A stretch of DNA of 36,656 bases from Ktedonobacteraceae bacterium. GTDB taxonomy: Bacteria; Chloroflexota; Ktedonobacteria; Ktedonobacterales; Ktedonobacteraceae. Both the position numbers and the translations under genes were made by a program. This document shows positions 17,360 to 24,617 of the stretch, in pieces. Positions within the stretch are counted from its first letter, which is position 1; the number at the start of each line of letters is the position of its first letter. The stretch covers positions 1 to 36,656 of the forward strand of contig JAFAXQ010000115.1 in assembly GCA_019240835.1 (NCBI GenBank), in the 5' to 3' direction. The notes beneath the pieces are model-generated. The model worked only from the letters and a program-made list of their open reading frames with translations. It was not told the origin of the DNA and did not search any database.

Positions 17360-17970
17360 TATCCAGCTTCGACGGCCTGTGGTATGTATGGAGCAATTTG
17401 CTGGTTGAGCTTGTTCAGCGAAAGAAGGCCAGTGTGATCGACCAACAGCAGGAAAGGAGGCGGCACTTCCCCTGAGGTCGCGCGGGTACCTGTGCTGTGA
17501 TTTTTATAGCGCTCTTTTGTGGAAACAATTGTTTCCACAAATTTATATTGGCACAGATGTATGGCTCGCACTGTCCCTTGCATCTCCCTGTAGGGGGAAA
17601 AGGTGTCCTTGCTGGCTCGCAAGACGGCTTTTTGTCGGTGTCTGACCATGTTCCCTAGTTGGTTTTCCCCCCGTAGGGTGATGGAAGAGGCATCCTTGAC
17701 AAGGTGTCCTCATTCTGGTAAGAAACTTGTACGAGTATTGTATTTTTATCATGGTTCCTGGAGAAATTCACAGGATGGCGTAGAGCTACAGATCAGTCAC
17801 CAACCGCAAAGGAGTATGAGGCAGATCCTAACTGCGGTATATGACTGCTGATGGTGTCAGATTTCTAGGCCGAGAGATGGAAATTGTTTTTTTAATACGT
17901 CTTCACCAGACGCCCGTCTCACCGCTCAGTCGCTGACGATGGAAGCACCCTTTTACTAGGAGGAGAAAGA
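17360..17970 (+). other. Gene-free stretch between the nuclease gene and IS110
   Basis: No supported gene. It contains a perfect 26-bp palindrome (17516-17541, separate entry) and small CCC/GGG-rich motifs (CTCCCTGTAGGGGG, TTTTCCCCCCGTAGGG). It also has a fragment (ATGGAGCAATTTGCTGGTTGAGCTT) that resembles the sequence at 21751, perhaps a trace of the same gene. AGGAGG at 17959 may have been the ribosome site of the gene now at 19616 before IS110 inserted. Confidence 0.45.
17516..17541. repeat. 26-bp perfect palindrome, dispersed family member
   Basis: TTTGTGGAAACAATTGTTTCCACAAA is a perfect palindrome. Relative to the copy at 7469 it has T/A in place of C/G at the fifth arm position, a compensated change. 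It lies about 160 bases after the nuclease gene. Confidence 0.8.
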
Positions 17971-18140
17971 AGATCCTCTATGTCAAGCCCAGAAAACCCC
18001 ATCAAGAAAGGGGATGAGTTGAGAAAATGGAGAGAACCGCAGAACCCCCTGGAAAAATGAGACAAGGGTCTCTTCGGCCAGCCATAACAGCTCAAAGAAG
18101 AGCTGGCAAAAGAGAAAAAGCAAGACTGAGTGCAGCGTCT

Positions 18141-19355
18141 TCAGGCAGCCATCAGAGCGTGATCATGACGAGCCTTTTCAAAGACGGCGGGATCGTATGG
18201 CCTACGGGTACGCCACATGGCGTAAATGATGCGAACCCAGATGTTCCAGAGAGCACGCAAAGCCACCGAGTGGCTTTTTCCCTCCTTTCGCTTGCGCTGG
18301 CAATATTCCCGCGCCCAAACTTGAGAACGGGTACTCTGCCAGGCAAATTGGTAGAGAGCGTTGCGCAAATGCTTCAAGCACGCATGACGGCGATGCGCTT
18401 TGCTGAAGTTGCCACTTTGGTAGAGCACCGGAGCAGTCCCGGCCAACGCCGCAAGGCCCTGCGCGTTGGGGTAACGTTCTCGATCATCTCCGATCTCCGC
18501 CAGCAATCGGGGAGCCAAACGCTGACCTGCTCCGGGCAGGCTGGCAAAAAGGGCGTTGTCAGCGTGGCTCAAAAAAAGGGTTTCAATGGCCTCTTCATAC
18601 TCAGCAATCTGCTCCACCAAGGGCAGCAATTGCAGCACCAGAGCTTTCATCAGACGGGCTTTCGTGCGGATCGTGACTTCATCAGCCGTCAAAGAAGGCT
18701 GGCGAAGGTGCTGAAAAATCTTTGCCGCAACCGCCTGGGCTTTGGGATGCTTCCCTTGTTTGAGCGTTTGCGCCAAGTGTGCCTCGGTGGCAGCCAAAGC
18801 GTCAGCAGGAGTGGGAGAGGCTTGCAAAAACAGCAAGGTCGAGCGCTGCTGCAACTTCGTGAACAAAGAAAGCGCGACTGGGTAGTAGCCTTTGAGGCAA
18901 GCGGTGAGCTGATTGACCAGGCGGGTTTGCATTTCAATCAGGCTCTCCTGATCGCGGGTAAGGGCTTTGAGTTCAGCTATCCCCGGCGAATCGGGTTGCA
19001 GCTTGCGCAAGTCGGCCAACTCTGCTCGGCCATACTTCGCCAACAGATAGGCATCAATCTGGTCGGTCTTCCCGCCTGCTGCTCCACGACGGCGATCTAC
19101 TGTTTTGGGGTGAACCGGATAGACCGCAAAACCTGCTTCCAACAGGGTTGTGATGAGCAATCCGTGATTGGTTTCCACGACACATGCCATCTGCTCTTTT
19201 GGCTCGGAGCCGAGAATGCCTTGCAACAGTACTACCAACTGGTCCAACCCGGCTTTGGTATGGGCCACTCGCTTGGAGACCACTTGCTTGCCGACATCGT
19301 CGATGACCATGACATCATGATGGGTATCGCTCCAATCAATCCCTGCATACCACAT
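18141..19355 (-). CDS. IS110-family DEDD transposase/bridge-RNA-guided recombinase
   Basis: The ORF track begins at 19517, but the family N-terminus is MWYAGIDWSDTHHDVMVID; ATG 19355 has AGGAGCAGACAGGA before it. This gives 404 residues, the usual size. The RuvC-like DEDD domain shows D in AGIDWSD, E in VVETNHG and the aspartates in GGKTDQIDAYLLAKYG. A helical middle region follows. The C-terminal transposase-20 domain has LPGAGQRLAPRLLAEIGD and GTAPVLYQSGNFSKAHRRHACLKHLR, including the probable catalytic serine. IS110 enzymes use RNA-guided recombination without a free double-strand break. The gene looks intact, so the element may be active. Confidence 0.93.
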   Translation of the reverse strand: MWYAGIDWSDTHHDVMVIDDVGKQVVSKRVAHTKAGLDQLVVLLQGILGSEPKEQMACVVETNHGLLITTLLEAGFAVYPVHPKTVDRRRGAAGGKTDQIDAYLLAKYGRAELADLRKLQPDSPGIAELKALTRDQESLIEMQTRLVNQLTACLKGYYPVALSLFTKLQQRSTLLFLQASPTPADALAATEAHLAQTLKQGKHPKAQAVAAKIFQHLRQPSLTADEVTIRTKARLMKALVLQLLPLVEQIAEYEEAIETLFLSHADNALFASLPGAGQRLAPRLLAEIGDDRERYPNAQGLAALAGTAPVLYQSGNFSKAHRRHACLKHLRNALYQFAWQSTRSQVWAREYCQRKRKEGKSHSVALRALWNIWVRIIYAMWRTRRPYDPAVFEKARHDHALMAA

Positions 19356-19594
19356 GTCCTGTCTGCTCCTTTCGTGCAAGTAACTCAAATGATCTCTCTT
19401 GATGCGTGGAGTTCTTTTACAACGGTGCTCGAAGCACGATCCTCCAATGGTCCATGTGCTCAAGAGAGCCGCCAGGGAGGCACGTTCTCCTTTTATCGGT
19501 CGAGCCGAAATCGTCATGAGGTCTTTCCCTGGCAGTTCATTCCATGTCCTCAGTCTATGCTGGGGACGGCCCTTTGTCGAGAGGGCCTGGATTT
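19356..19594 (-). ncRNA. Candidate bridge RNA region of the IS110 element
   Basis: About 240 noncoding bases lie between the proposed left end and the transposase ATG, the place where IS621-type elements encode the bridge RNA. A 6-bp stem GGCCCT/AGGGCC with an eight-base loop (19568-19587) sits beside the element end, where the known bridge RNA 5' stem-loop lies. I did not resolve target- and donor-binding loops, so the transcript limits are unknown. Confidence 0.5.
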
Positions 19595-19615
19595 AGTTTA
19601 AGGTAAAAGAACGTC

Positions 19616-20461
19616 ATGGCTCACCATGAGAATTCCGACCAAGTGCAACAGATTGGGGACTATACGGTCACCGCCACAAAGCACTCCTTGGAAATTCGCC
19701 GGGACACCACCACATTTACCTTTACCCCAACCGAAGTGTGGGACTTGTTTGACTTGATCCACGACCAAATCTACGCCTACTACTTGCAGATGCGTGAGCT
19801 TGGCCTTGGTCCCTACCCTGCAACAGACATGAGCATTCATCTTCCCTGCTGTACCTACTTGCTGGAAGGCTTCCTCCGGCGCGGAGAGGTCATCCCTAGC
19901 CCGCCAACCGAAAATGGCGTCACCGTCCCATTCATCGTTGATTTTGTTGAGCAAATGCACCTGAAGGAAGAACGAGAGCGGGATCGTCTGGCGGGCTGGC
20001 CGTCCTCACCGCAGGAGCCCATTACTGCTCATTGGACCCGTATGAACGATACACTGATGCTCTGTGCAGGCACCATCGCTGCACGCTATGGCACACAGCG
20101 AGCACAAAGCTCCTCACCGTGGCGAGTCGTGGTCAACTACACCATCCTAGCCGAGCAGGAGGTTGCTATACAACTTGGCTTCTGGCGTATGAGCCATCCA
20201 GGTGCCGATCGTGAGCGTTTGACTCATGCTCGCCAAGATATCATCGCACAGCTTGGGTTGCGTGAAGGAATGGCAGTGTATACTCCTGAAGAGTTCTTGA
20301 AACGTGCCTCTGAATGGTCGCAACCAAGTGCGCCTATGATTTTAGAGTACGATGCCACTGGCAAGCATGCAGAGCACAGAGAGGAGCGCCTCGTGGTCGC
20401 CAAACTGTATCCAGGCGGACATCTCGAGCCATGCGCGTTCGTCTACCAAAGCCTTCAATAA
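19616..20461 (+). CDS. Hypothetical protein, 281 residues
   Basis: I do not recognise a family. The protein is soluble in appearance, with no signal peptide or membrane segment. The N-terminal part (DYTVTATKHSLEIRRDTTTFTFTPTE) looks like a beta-rich sheet. The C-terminal half has LTHARQDIIAQLGLREGMAVYTPEEF, possibly a helical DNA- or protein-binding part. ATG 19616 has AAGG about 13 bases upstream. The IS110 end lies about 20 bases before the start, so the native promoter has probably been displaced. Codon use looks normal for the window. A hairpin follows the stop. Confidence 0.6.
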   Translation: MAHHENSDQVQQIGDYTVTATKHSLEIRRDTTTFTFTPTEVWDLFDLIHDQIYAYYLQMRELGLGPYPATDMSIHLPCCTYLLEGFLRRGEVIPSPPTENGVTVPFIVDFVEQMHLKEERERDRLAGWPSSPQEPITAHWTRMNDTLMLCAGTIAARYGTQRAQSSSPWRVVVNYTILAEQEVAIQLGFWRMSHPGADRERLTHARQDIIAQLGLREGMAVYTPEEFLKRASEWSQPSAPMILEYDATGKHAEHREERLVVAKLYPGGHLEPCAFVYQSLQ

Positions 20462-20476
20462 GCTCAACGGAGAATG

Positions 20477-20518
20477 AGCGCCTGACGGGCGACAACCCGG
20501 CAGCACGTGACAGGCGCT
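20477..20518 (+). terminator. Hairpin after the 19616 gene
   Basis: AGCGCCTG at 20477 pairs with CAGGCGCT at 20511, with an inner CGGG/CCCG pair. There is no T run, so it may be a processing or weak termination signal rather than a strong intrinsic terminator. Confidence 0.4.
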
Positions 20519-20558
20519 ATGAAAGAAACGATTGAAAGGAAGTTCGTCGTCGAGTACC

Positions 20559-20687
20559 ATGCAGACGCCATTACTGGTTGAACACTTTCATACTGCCCGG
20601 CGGGTTGACGTAGAACAGCAGGACGCACACGTGCGCGAGCTGCTTAAAAGCATGCCAAGGAACGAAGAAAACCATGGTCCATCTTGA
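20559..20687 (+). CDS. Possible small protein, 42 residues
   Basis: ATG 20559 opens a 42-residue frame (MQTPLLVEHFHTARRVDVEQ...), too short for the ORF track. AGGAAG lies about 15 bases upstream, a little far. It is charged and helical in appearance, with no recognised family. A second small frame starts at the ATG at 20674 overlapping its end. Coding status is uncertain. Confidence 0.25.
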   Translation: MQTPLLVEHFHTARRVDVEQQDAHVRELLKSMPRNEENHGPS

Positions 20688-20726
20688 CGCTTTGGAAGCA
20701 GACCTTGAAGAGCGAAAGGGAAGAAG

Positions 20727-21095
20727 ATGCCAGAACAGAATGCAAAGCGGCACAGAATCTTAACGTTTTATGGATATCGTACTGTACGCGTGGATAACTC
20801 TGCTGATACTGAGAGCAATATGAAGTCAATCGTCAGAGGGTATGCTTCGCTCAATGGGAAGATCAACCAAATGTTGAGCTTAAATCCTGGGATGATCATT
20901 TACAGTGTCAGCCATACAACAACATCCCTGCCTCCAGAAAGTGAGGCTTCTACCATGCTAGCAATTATGCAGTCAGCAACCATTGTGTATTCCGGCTCGC
21001 TCACACAAGGAGTGAAGTCTGTTCGCACAGATGGGCAGCACATTGACGACAATTCGGGGTATGGTGCCCTTATGGAAGTTGACCTACAAGGATGA
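20727..21095 (+). CDS. Hypothetical protein, 122 residues
   Basis: GGGAAGAAG stands directly before ATG 20727, a good translation signal. The protein (MPEQNAKRHRILTFYGYRTV...) has alternating hydrophobic strands and the pattern LNPGMIIYSVSHTTTSLPPE, suggesting a small alpha-beta domain. No membrane segment is seen and I recognise no family. The stop is followed by a perfect hairpin, so it is probably the end of a transcript. Confidence 0.6.
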   Translation: MPEQNAKRHRILTFYGYRTVRVDNSADTESNMKSIVRGYASLNGKINQMLSLNPGMIIYSVSHTTTSLPPESEASTMLAIMQSATIVYSGSLTQGVKSVRTDGQHIDDNSGYGALMEVDLQG

Positions 21096-21097
21096 AC

Positions 21098-21127
21098 CTA
21101 GGCGAAGGAGGCACCCCCTTCGCCTAG
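21098..21127 (+). terminator. Perfect 11-bp hairpin after the 20727 gene
   Basis: CTAGGCGAAGG and CCTTCGCCTAG pair perfectly across an eight-base loop, two bases after the stop codon at 21095. No T run follows, so termination is likely but not certain. Confidence 0.55.
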
Positions 21128-21188
21128 TACCGCTTCACAGAAAAAGGGGTCGAGTTGGAGAGGGCACCAGAAGCGGGAGGGAAAGAAT

Positions 21189-21425
21189 ATGGATAGCCAG
21201 ACGCGAAAAGGGTTGTTGCAGTGGCGCGGTTTACGAGGGCGGCGGGTGAGTCAGATTGGTGCAAATCGGTGGGTGGCAGAGCAACGCATCGCTGGCAAGT
21301 GGCGGACGCTGCGTGATAAGCAGCAGCAGTTTCGTATTTTTGCGACGCTTGATGAAGCGCTTGCTGCCTCTGAGGCTGATCGGCTAGAGTGGGAAGTGCT
21401 AGAGCAGCGTTTGGAGGATGAGTGA
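21189..21425 (+). CDS. Hypothetical small protein, 78 residues
   Basis: GGGAGGGAAAGAAT precedes ATG 21189. The protein is rich in arginine and tryptophan at its N-terminus (RVSQIGANRWVAEQRIAGKWRTL), then turns acidic (LEWEVLEQRLEDE). A repeated W-x-x-x pattern suggests a small beta-hairpin that could bind nucleic acid. It looks like the short DNA-interaction proteins of phages or plasmids, but I cannot name a family. The stop lies 8 bases before the next ATG, so the two are coupled. Confidence 0.6.
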   Translation: MDSQTRKGLLQWRGLRGRRVSQIGANRWVAEQRIAGKWRTLRDKQQQFRIFATLDEALAASEADRLEWEVLEQRLEDE

Positions 21426-21433
21426 GGACGAGT

Positions 21434-21688
21434 ATGGAGAAACCGACGGATCGTCTTCGGCGTCTAGCGCGAGAAGCCAAGCAAGATGGCCTGACGCAAC
21501 CCTGGGCGATGACATATCTAATGGAGCGACTGGAGTACAGCGAGCAACGTCTGGCGCATGCTCGTTCACAGGACACACGCGGCGGGGATGCGGATGCGCA
21601 AGTAATACGCCTGGAAAATGAAGCGCTGGCCCTTGTGCTCTTGGCGGTACTCAAAGCCTATCCAGCTGGCGCTGACGTGGAACTATGA
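21434..21688 (+). CDS. Hypothetical small protein, 84 residues
   Basis: GAGGACGAGT before ATG 21434 is a ribosome site; the ORF-track GTG at 21422 is less likely. The sequence (TDRLRRLAREAKQDGLTQPWAMTYLMERLEYSEQRLAHARS) is strongly helical and looks like a coiled coil, with a hydrophobic C-terminal patch (ALALVLLAVLKAYPAG). It is coupled to the 21189 gene. No family recognised. Confidence 0.6.
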   Translation: MEKPTDRLRRLAREAKQDGLTQPWAMTYLMERLEYSEQRLAHARSQDTRGGDADAQVIRLENEALALVLLAVLKAYPAGADVEL

Positions 21689-21734
21689 GCAAGGGAGAGG
21701 AATGTGGGGCATACGGCCTTCATCGTGTTTTGAC

Positions 21735-21896
21735 ATGACAGAAGCCGCATGTGGAGCAATTTGCAAGTTGAGCTTAAAAAAGGAGAAATACGTTCGCTGG
21801 TCTGAGAGGCATTTGTGCCACGAACTCTCTATTGAACTTGATGAGCTGGGGCGTAGGCAGATGGTAGAGGTACTTGAAGCGTGGCAACACTTGTAG
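21735..21896 (+). CDS. Possible small protein, 53 residues
   Basis: The frame from ATG 21735 (MTEAACGAICKLSLKKEKYVRW...) ends at 21896. It has two cysteines near the N-terminus and a helical C-terminus (ELSIELDELGRRQMVEVLEAW). The translation signal is weak. A stretch within it recurs, slightly altered, at 17393. Coding is plausible but not firm. Confidence 0.35.
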   Translation: MTEAACGAICKLSLKKEKYVRWSERHLCHELSIELDELGRRQMVEVLEAWQHL

Positions 21897-21945
21897 CCAA
21901 TTTCTCGTCGCGTTGATCACATCGAGCAGAACAGGAGTATATCTG

Positions 21946-22581
21946 ATGAGTGAGCAAGAGGATGAAGAAGCACAGGTGGGAACTCCTCTTTCTCAGGGAG
22001 AGGAGCTTTCCCGTGAGAAGTTGGAAGATGAGATTATGAAGATGCTCGCCTGCTTGCACCCGCTTCCGATCAAGATAGAGCGGGTGAAGGGTGTTCACTA
22101 TCCCGAAGGACACGGATTCATGATCGTCGATGAGAAAAGCCGTGAAGAGTACGGCCTGGAGGGGAAAGACACCGTCTATCGGTGGGATGTGGGCAATGAG
22201 CAGTGTAACGGCCTCGATATGCTCTTTACAGTGGCGCTCTATGGATCCCTGAACTATCGAACAGAGAAGCTGCTGGAAGCACAAGCTAGGGAGTGGTCTG
22301 ACGGACGGCTGCGTTCAGAGGAACGGGAGCGGCTGAGAAAAGAAGTGCAGGGAATGCATAAGGTATCTATAAAACTCTTTGATGGTGCAAGGGTTGAGCG
22401 GGTTATTCGTCGCAAGTCAATAATTATGTACAAAGAACGTATTATCCATATTATTGCCTTTTTTACTTTACATGGGAAGAAGCATCGAGCTTGGTACACG
22501 CTGACTGATGGATGGCATGAGATTCCAGTTGATGTTCCGCTCAACACCTTGCAGAATGAGCATGGCACCATCGACCTCTGA
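21946..22581 (+). CDS. Hypothetical protein, 211 residues
   Basis: ATG 21946 follows CAGGAGTATATCTG, so I prefer it to the ORF-track start at 21874. The N-terminus is acidic (MSEQEDEEAQ). The centre (YPEGHGFMIVDEKSREEYGLEGKDTVYRWDVG) looks like a folded beta-rich domain, and a basic segment RVERVIRRKSIIMYKERIIH follows. No family recognised. It is on the same strand as all the small genes from 19616 to 24579 and separated from the next gene by a palindrome. Confidence 0.65.
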   Translation: MSEQEDEEAQVGTPLSQGEELSREKLEDEIMKMLACLHPLPIKIERVKGVHYPEGHGFMIVDEKSREEYGLEGKDTVYRWDVGNEQCNGLDMLFTVALYGSLNYRTEKLLEAQAREWSDGRLRSEERERLRKEVQGMHKVSIKLFDGARVERVIRRKSIIMYKERIIHIIAFFTLHGKKHRAWYTLTDGWHEIPVDVPLNTLQNEHGTIDL

Positions 22582-22604
22582 GAGGGGCTTGTCTTTCTAT
22601 CCCG

Positions 22605-22630
22605 TTTGTGGAAGCAGTGGTTTCCACTTC
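22605..22630. repeat. 26-bp imperfect palindrome, dispersed family member
   Basis: TTTGTGGAAGCAGTGGTTTCCACTTC keeps the GTGGAA/TTCCAC arms of the dispersed palindrome but is less regular. It lies 24 bases after the 21946 gene and upstream of the antirepressor region. Confidence 0.55.
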
Positions 22631-22739
22631 TTTCTTTAGGATTTGGGTTGCATGATTTGCGTGGGTGTAGCGTCCTACAAATGCTGTGGGGCGTTTGGAG
22701 GTACTTCTTATAGGCGATAGTAAAGAGGACAATGGGGGT

Positions 22740-22870
22740 GATATTCAGGTGTTGTTAGTTGAGGTTAACGGATAGCGGTGGTCTCGCTGCGACAATTTTG
22801 TGATTACCTGGATGTGGACTGGTCAGGGCAGCGTCAACGTGTGTTGCGAGATGACGTTCTTTGCGTCGAT
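22740..22870 (+). pseudogene. Decayed duplicate of the 5' part of the antirepressor gene
   Basis: The peptide GDIQVLLVEVNG, then a stop and a frameshift, then VSLRQFCDYLDVDWSGQRQRVLRDD, closely parallels GDELQVLLVEVEG...IRQFCDYLKLDWSGQRQRMVRDE in the intact gene about 300 bases downstream. The flanking DNA also shows the GTGGGTGTAGC motif twice (near 22660 and 22900), so the duplication probably included the upstream region. Confidence 0.75.
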
Positions 22871-22936
22871 TTCGGGTTAGGTGTACAAAGAGTTTTATGT
22901 GGGTGTAGCACCCACACCGCCTACGGAAAGGTAGTG

Positions 22937-23962
22937 ATGGTCATGGTTGACAATATGGAAAACGCTGGCGATGGCTTAGAAGGTGTACAGGAACAGGAGA
23001 AAGCTCTGATCCCCATACAGGAGGGCCGGACAGATTTTCATGGAGATGAGCTTCAAGTATTACTAGTAGAGGTTGAGGGTGAGCGTAGGGTCTATGTGCC
23101 AATTCGGCAGTTTTGTGACTACTTAAAGTTAGATTGGTCAGGCCAGCGTCAGCGTATGGTTCGTGACGAGACATTGGCAGAAGAAATGACCAGCGTGGTT
23201 ATTACACCCACGATGGTCCCTGGCCAGGGATACAAGCAACGATATACAGTGATTTGCTTGCCCTTAGAAATGTTACCTGGCTGGTTGTTCGGCGTCACGC
23301 CCTCACGCGTTAAGCAAGAGTTTCGAGAGAAAGTACGTCTTTACCGGAAAAAATGCTATCGCGCCCTATGGGATTCCTTTCTGCGTGGTGAGCTTTTTCC
23401 CGAAGAGACGGCTGTGGTCATCTCTTCCACGATGGGAGCGACGACCATTGTTCCCTCCGGCGATCCCAGGATCGACGCATTAACCGAGCAGATTGATTTC
23501 TTAACCAGTATCAAGGCGTTCCTAGAAGAGCATCGTGCGGCGCTGCTGCAAGAGATCGGTGTGGTTCTCGAAGCAGGTCAGCAGCAGCTTCTTCGGCAAG
23601 GCAACGAGCTCTCTGCCCAATTGACGTATATTACCTCGTTGCTTGAAGGGCTGGTTGGCCGCCAGGCAGCGACGGAGGCGCAGTTGACGCGGGTTGATGA
23701 GCGAACCAAGCGCTTGACTCCTGCACACGCACGGGCCGTTCAAGGCATGGTTGAGCGGATTGTCGAAGCACATCGGCGGCGTCATCCGCGTGGGCCGGAG
23801 GTCACGCACATGCACGTGTATAGTCGGCTGAAAACGCGGTTCCGGGCCGGGAAGTTTGATGAGATTGATGATGCGCGTTATGGGGAAGTGGAAACCTTTC
23901 TGCATGAGATGCTTCAGCAGGTGATGAGCGGCGAGGAGCCGACGCAGGGGAGTCTTTTCTGA
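22937..23962 (+). CDS. P22 AR-N/ORF6C-type phage antirepressor-like protein
   Basis: P22 Ant-type proteins inactivate phage repressors; similar domains occur in many prophage and mobile regulators. From ATG 22937 (GGAAAGG five bases upstream) the product has 341 residues; the ORF-track start at 22778 lies in the decayed duplicate. The N-terminal P22_AR_N domain covers about 25-150 (VYVPIRQFCDYLKLDWSGQRQR, CLPLEMLPGWLFGV, VKQEFREKVRLYRKKCYRAL). A helical coiled-coil middle and a C-terminal ORF6C-like domain (AHARAVQGMVERIVEAHRRR, then MHVYSRLKTRFRAGKFDEI) follow. No integrase or structural phage genes are nearby, so it is probably a domesticated or stranded mobile gene. Confidence 0.82.
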   Translation: MVMVDNMENAGDGLEGVQEQEKALIPIQEGRTDFHGDELQVLLVEVEGERRVYVPIRQFCDYLKLDWSGQRQRMVRDETLAEEMTSVVITPTMVPGQGYKQRYTVICLPLEMLPGWLFGVTPSRVKQEFREKVRLYRKKCYRALWDSFLRGELFPEETAVVISSTMGATTIVPSGDPRIDALTEQIDFLTSIKAFLEEHRAALLQEIGVVLEAGQQQLLRQGNELSAQLTYITSLLEGLVGRQAATEAQLTRVDERTKRLTPAHARAVQGMVERIVEAHRRRHPRGPEVTHMHVYSRLKTRFRAGKFDEIDDARYGEVETFLHEMLQQVMSGEEPTQGSLF

Positions 23963-23964
23963 AC

Positions 23965-24282
23965 ATGTGCAGAGAAGTTGTGGAACCAATCGCGTTCGCA
24001 ATGCATGAAGGAAGCAGAGGTATAGAAGACGAGTTTTTTGAAGAAGCACTCGAGCCTGAGAACTGGGCGGAGGAGCATGTTCTTCAGACAGATGGGACGC
24101 TTTATTTGCGGAGTGCAGCGCGACGCGAGGGATTTTCCCCTGAGGCAACACAAGCTCTGGCGCGTTTTCTTTCTGAGCATATTACGTTACCGAATCTCAC
24201 GCCGACTTCAGCGACTTTACCCCTCGCTGGGTTGATCTGGGCGGTGAGAATGCTGAAATTCAGCATTCTTGAGTGTCTTTGA
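23965..24282 (+). CDS. Hypothetical protein, 105 residues
   Basis: ATG 23965 is two bases after the antirepressor stop, so the genes are cotranscribed. The protein is acidic at the N-terminus (EGSRGIEDEFFEEALEPENWAEE), with a segment FSPEATQALARFLSEHITLPN. It ends in a hydrophobic tail (LAGLIWAVRMLKFSILECL), part of which is encoded by a perfect palindrome. I recognise no family. The palindrome may have arisen inside the gene end. Confidence 0.5.
   Translation: MCREVVEPIAFAMHEGSRGIEDEFFEEALEPENWAEEHVLQTDGTLYLRSAARREGFSPEATQALARFLSEHITLPNLTPTSATLPLAGLIWAVRMLKFSILECL
24247..24269. repeat. Perfect inverted repeat at the end of the 23965 gene
   Basis: AGAATGCTGAA-A-TTCAGCATTCT has perfect 11-bp arms around one base. 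It overlaps the 3' end of one gene and lies about 30 bases before the start of the next, so it may be an operator for the latter. Confidence 0.55.
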
Positions 24283-24300
24283 TCTTGAAAGGAGCAACCG

Positions 24301-24579
24301 ATGCTACGGAATATCAATTCGTTTATTCCAGTCCTCGTCATTGACGAGGATGGTGTGATTTCTGATCCAAAAACTGAGGTACTTGTGCATCTTCCTGCTG
24401 TCCTCTGTAAGGGAGATACCATCACCTTGCAAGCACATGATCGGGAGGAACGTTCTGATGCTGTCGTGACAGACATTGCCTACTATACGCGCGAGTCTTC
24501 TCCGACGCCACTGCAAGCCTATATTCAGGTGTTTGTGAGTTACACACGGACCCGCAGGCAGGTCGAGGCACAAGGGTAG
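24301..24579 (+). CDS. Hypothetical small protein, 92 residues
   Basis: GAAAGGAGCAACCG before ATG 24301 is a strong ribosome site. The sequence (VLVIDEDGVISDPKTEVLVHLPAVL) reads as a beta-rich small domain, followed by ADAVVTDIAYYTRES-like strands and a basic tail (TRTRRQVEAQG). No recognised family. It is the last of the same-strand small-gene run and is followed at 24583 by a palindrome. Confidence 0.6.
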   Translation: MLRNINSFIPVLVIDEDGVISDPKTEVLVHLPAVLCKGDTITLQAHDREERSDAVVTDIAYYTRESSPTPLQAYIQVFVSYTRTRRQVEAQG

Positions 24580-24582
24580 TGA

Positions 24583-24608
24583 GATGCGGAAACAATTGAT
24601 TCCGCGAA
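24583..24608. repeat. 26-bp near-palindrome upstream of the serine hydrolase gene
   Basis: GATGCGGAAACAATTGATTCCGCGAA carries GCGGAA/TTCCGC arms with the C/G pair of the 7469 copy and the AATTG centre of the 17516 copy. It lies within the 38 bases between two genes, partly beside the ribosome site of the downstream gene. Confidence 0.65.
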
Positions 24609-24617
24609 AGGAGTGTT

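Larger units (their letters stand above)
17971..19596 (-). mobile_element. IS110-family insertion sequence, complete copy
   Basis: The end at 17971 is fixed by comparison with the partial inverted copy at 1-117: 117 bases are identical and the flanks differ at once. In transposase orientation both copies end GGATCT, so the shared CT is a candidate core dinucleotide, the core known for IS621. The other end is placed at 19595-19596, where CT recurs next to AAATCC; it could instead lie a few bases further on. There are no terminal inverted repeats, as normal for IS110. It carries one transposase gene, about 170 bases of 3' noncoding DNA and about 240 bases of 5' noncoding DNA. Confidence 0.85.

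Noticed and set aside
18027-19601. 524-residue plus-strand ORF across the IS110 element
   Set aside because: It is the antisense shadow of the IS110 transposase, which has the DEDD and transposase-20 motifs on the minus strand.
23522-24151. 209-residue minus-strand ORF
   Set aside because: It is antisense to the antirepressor gene, with no domain and unlikely composition.
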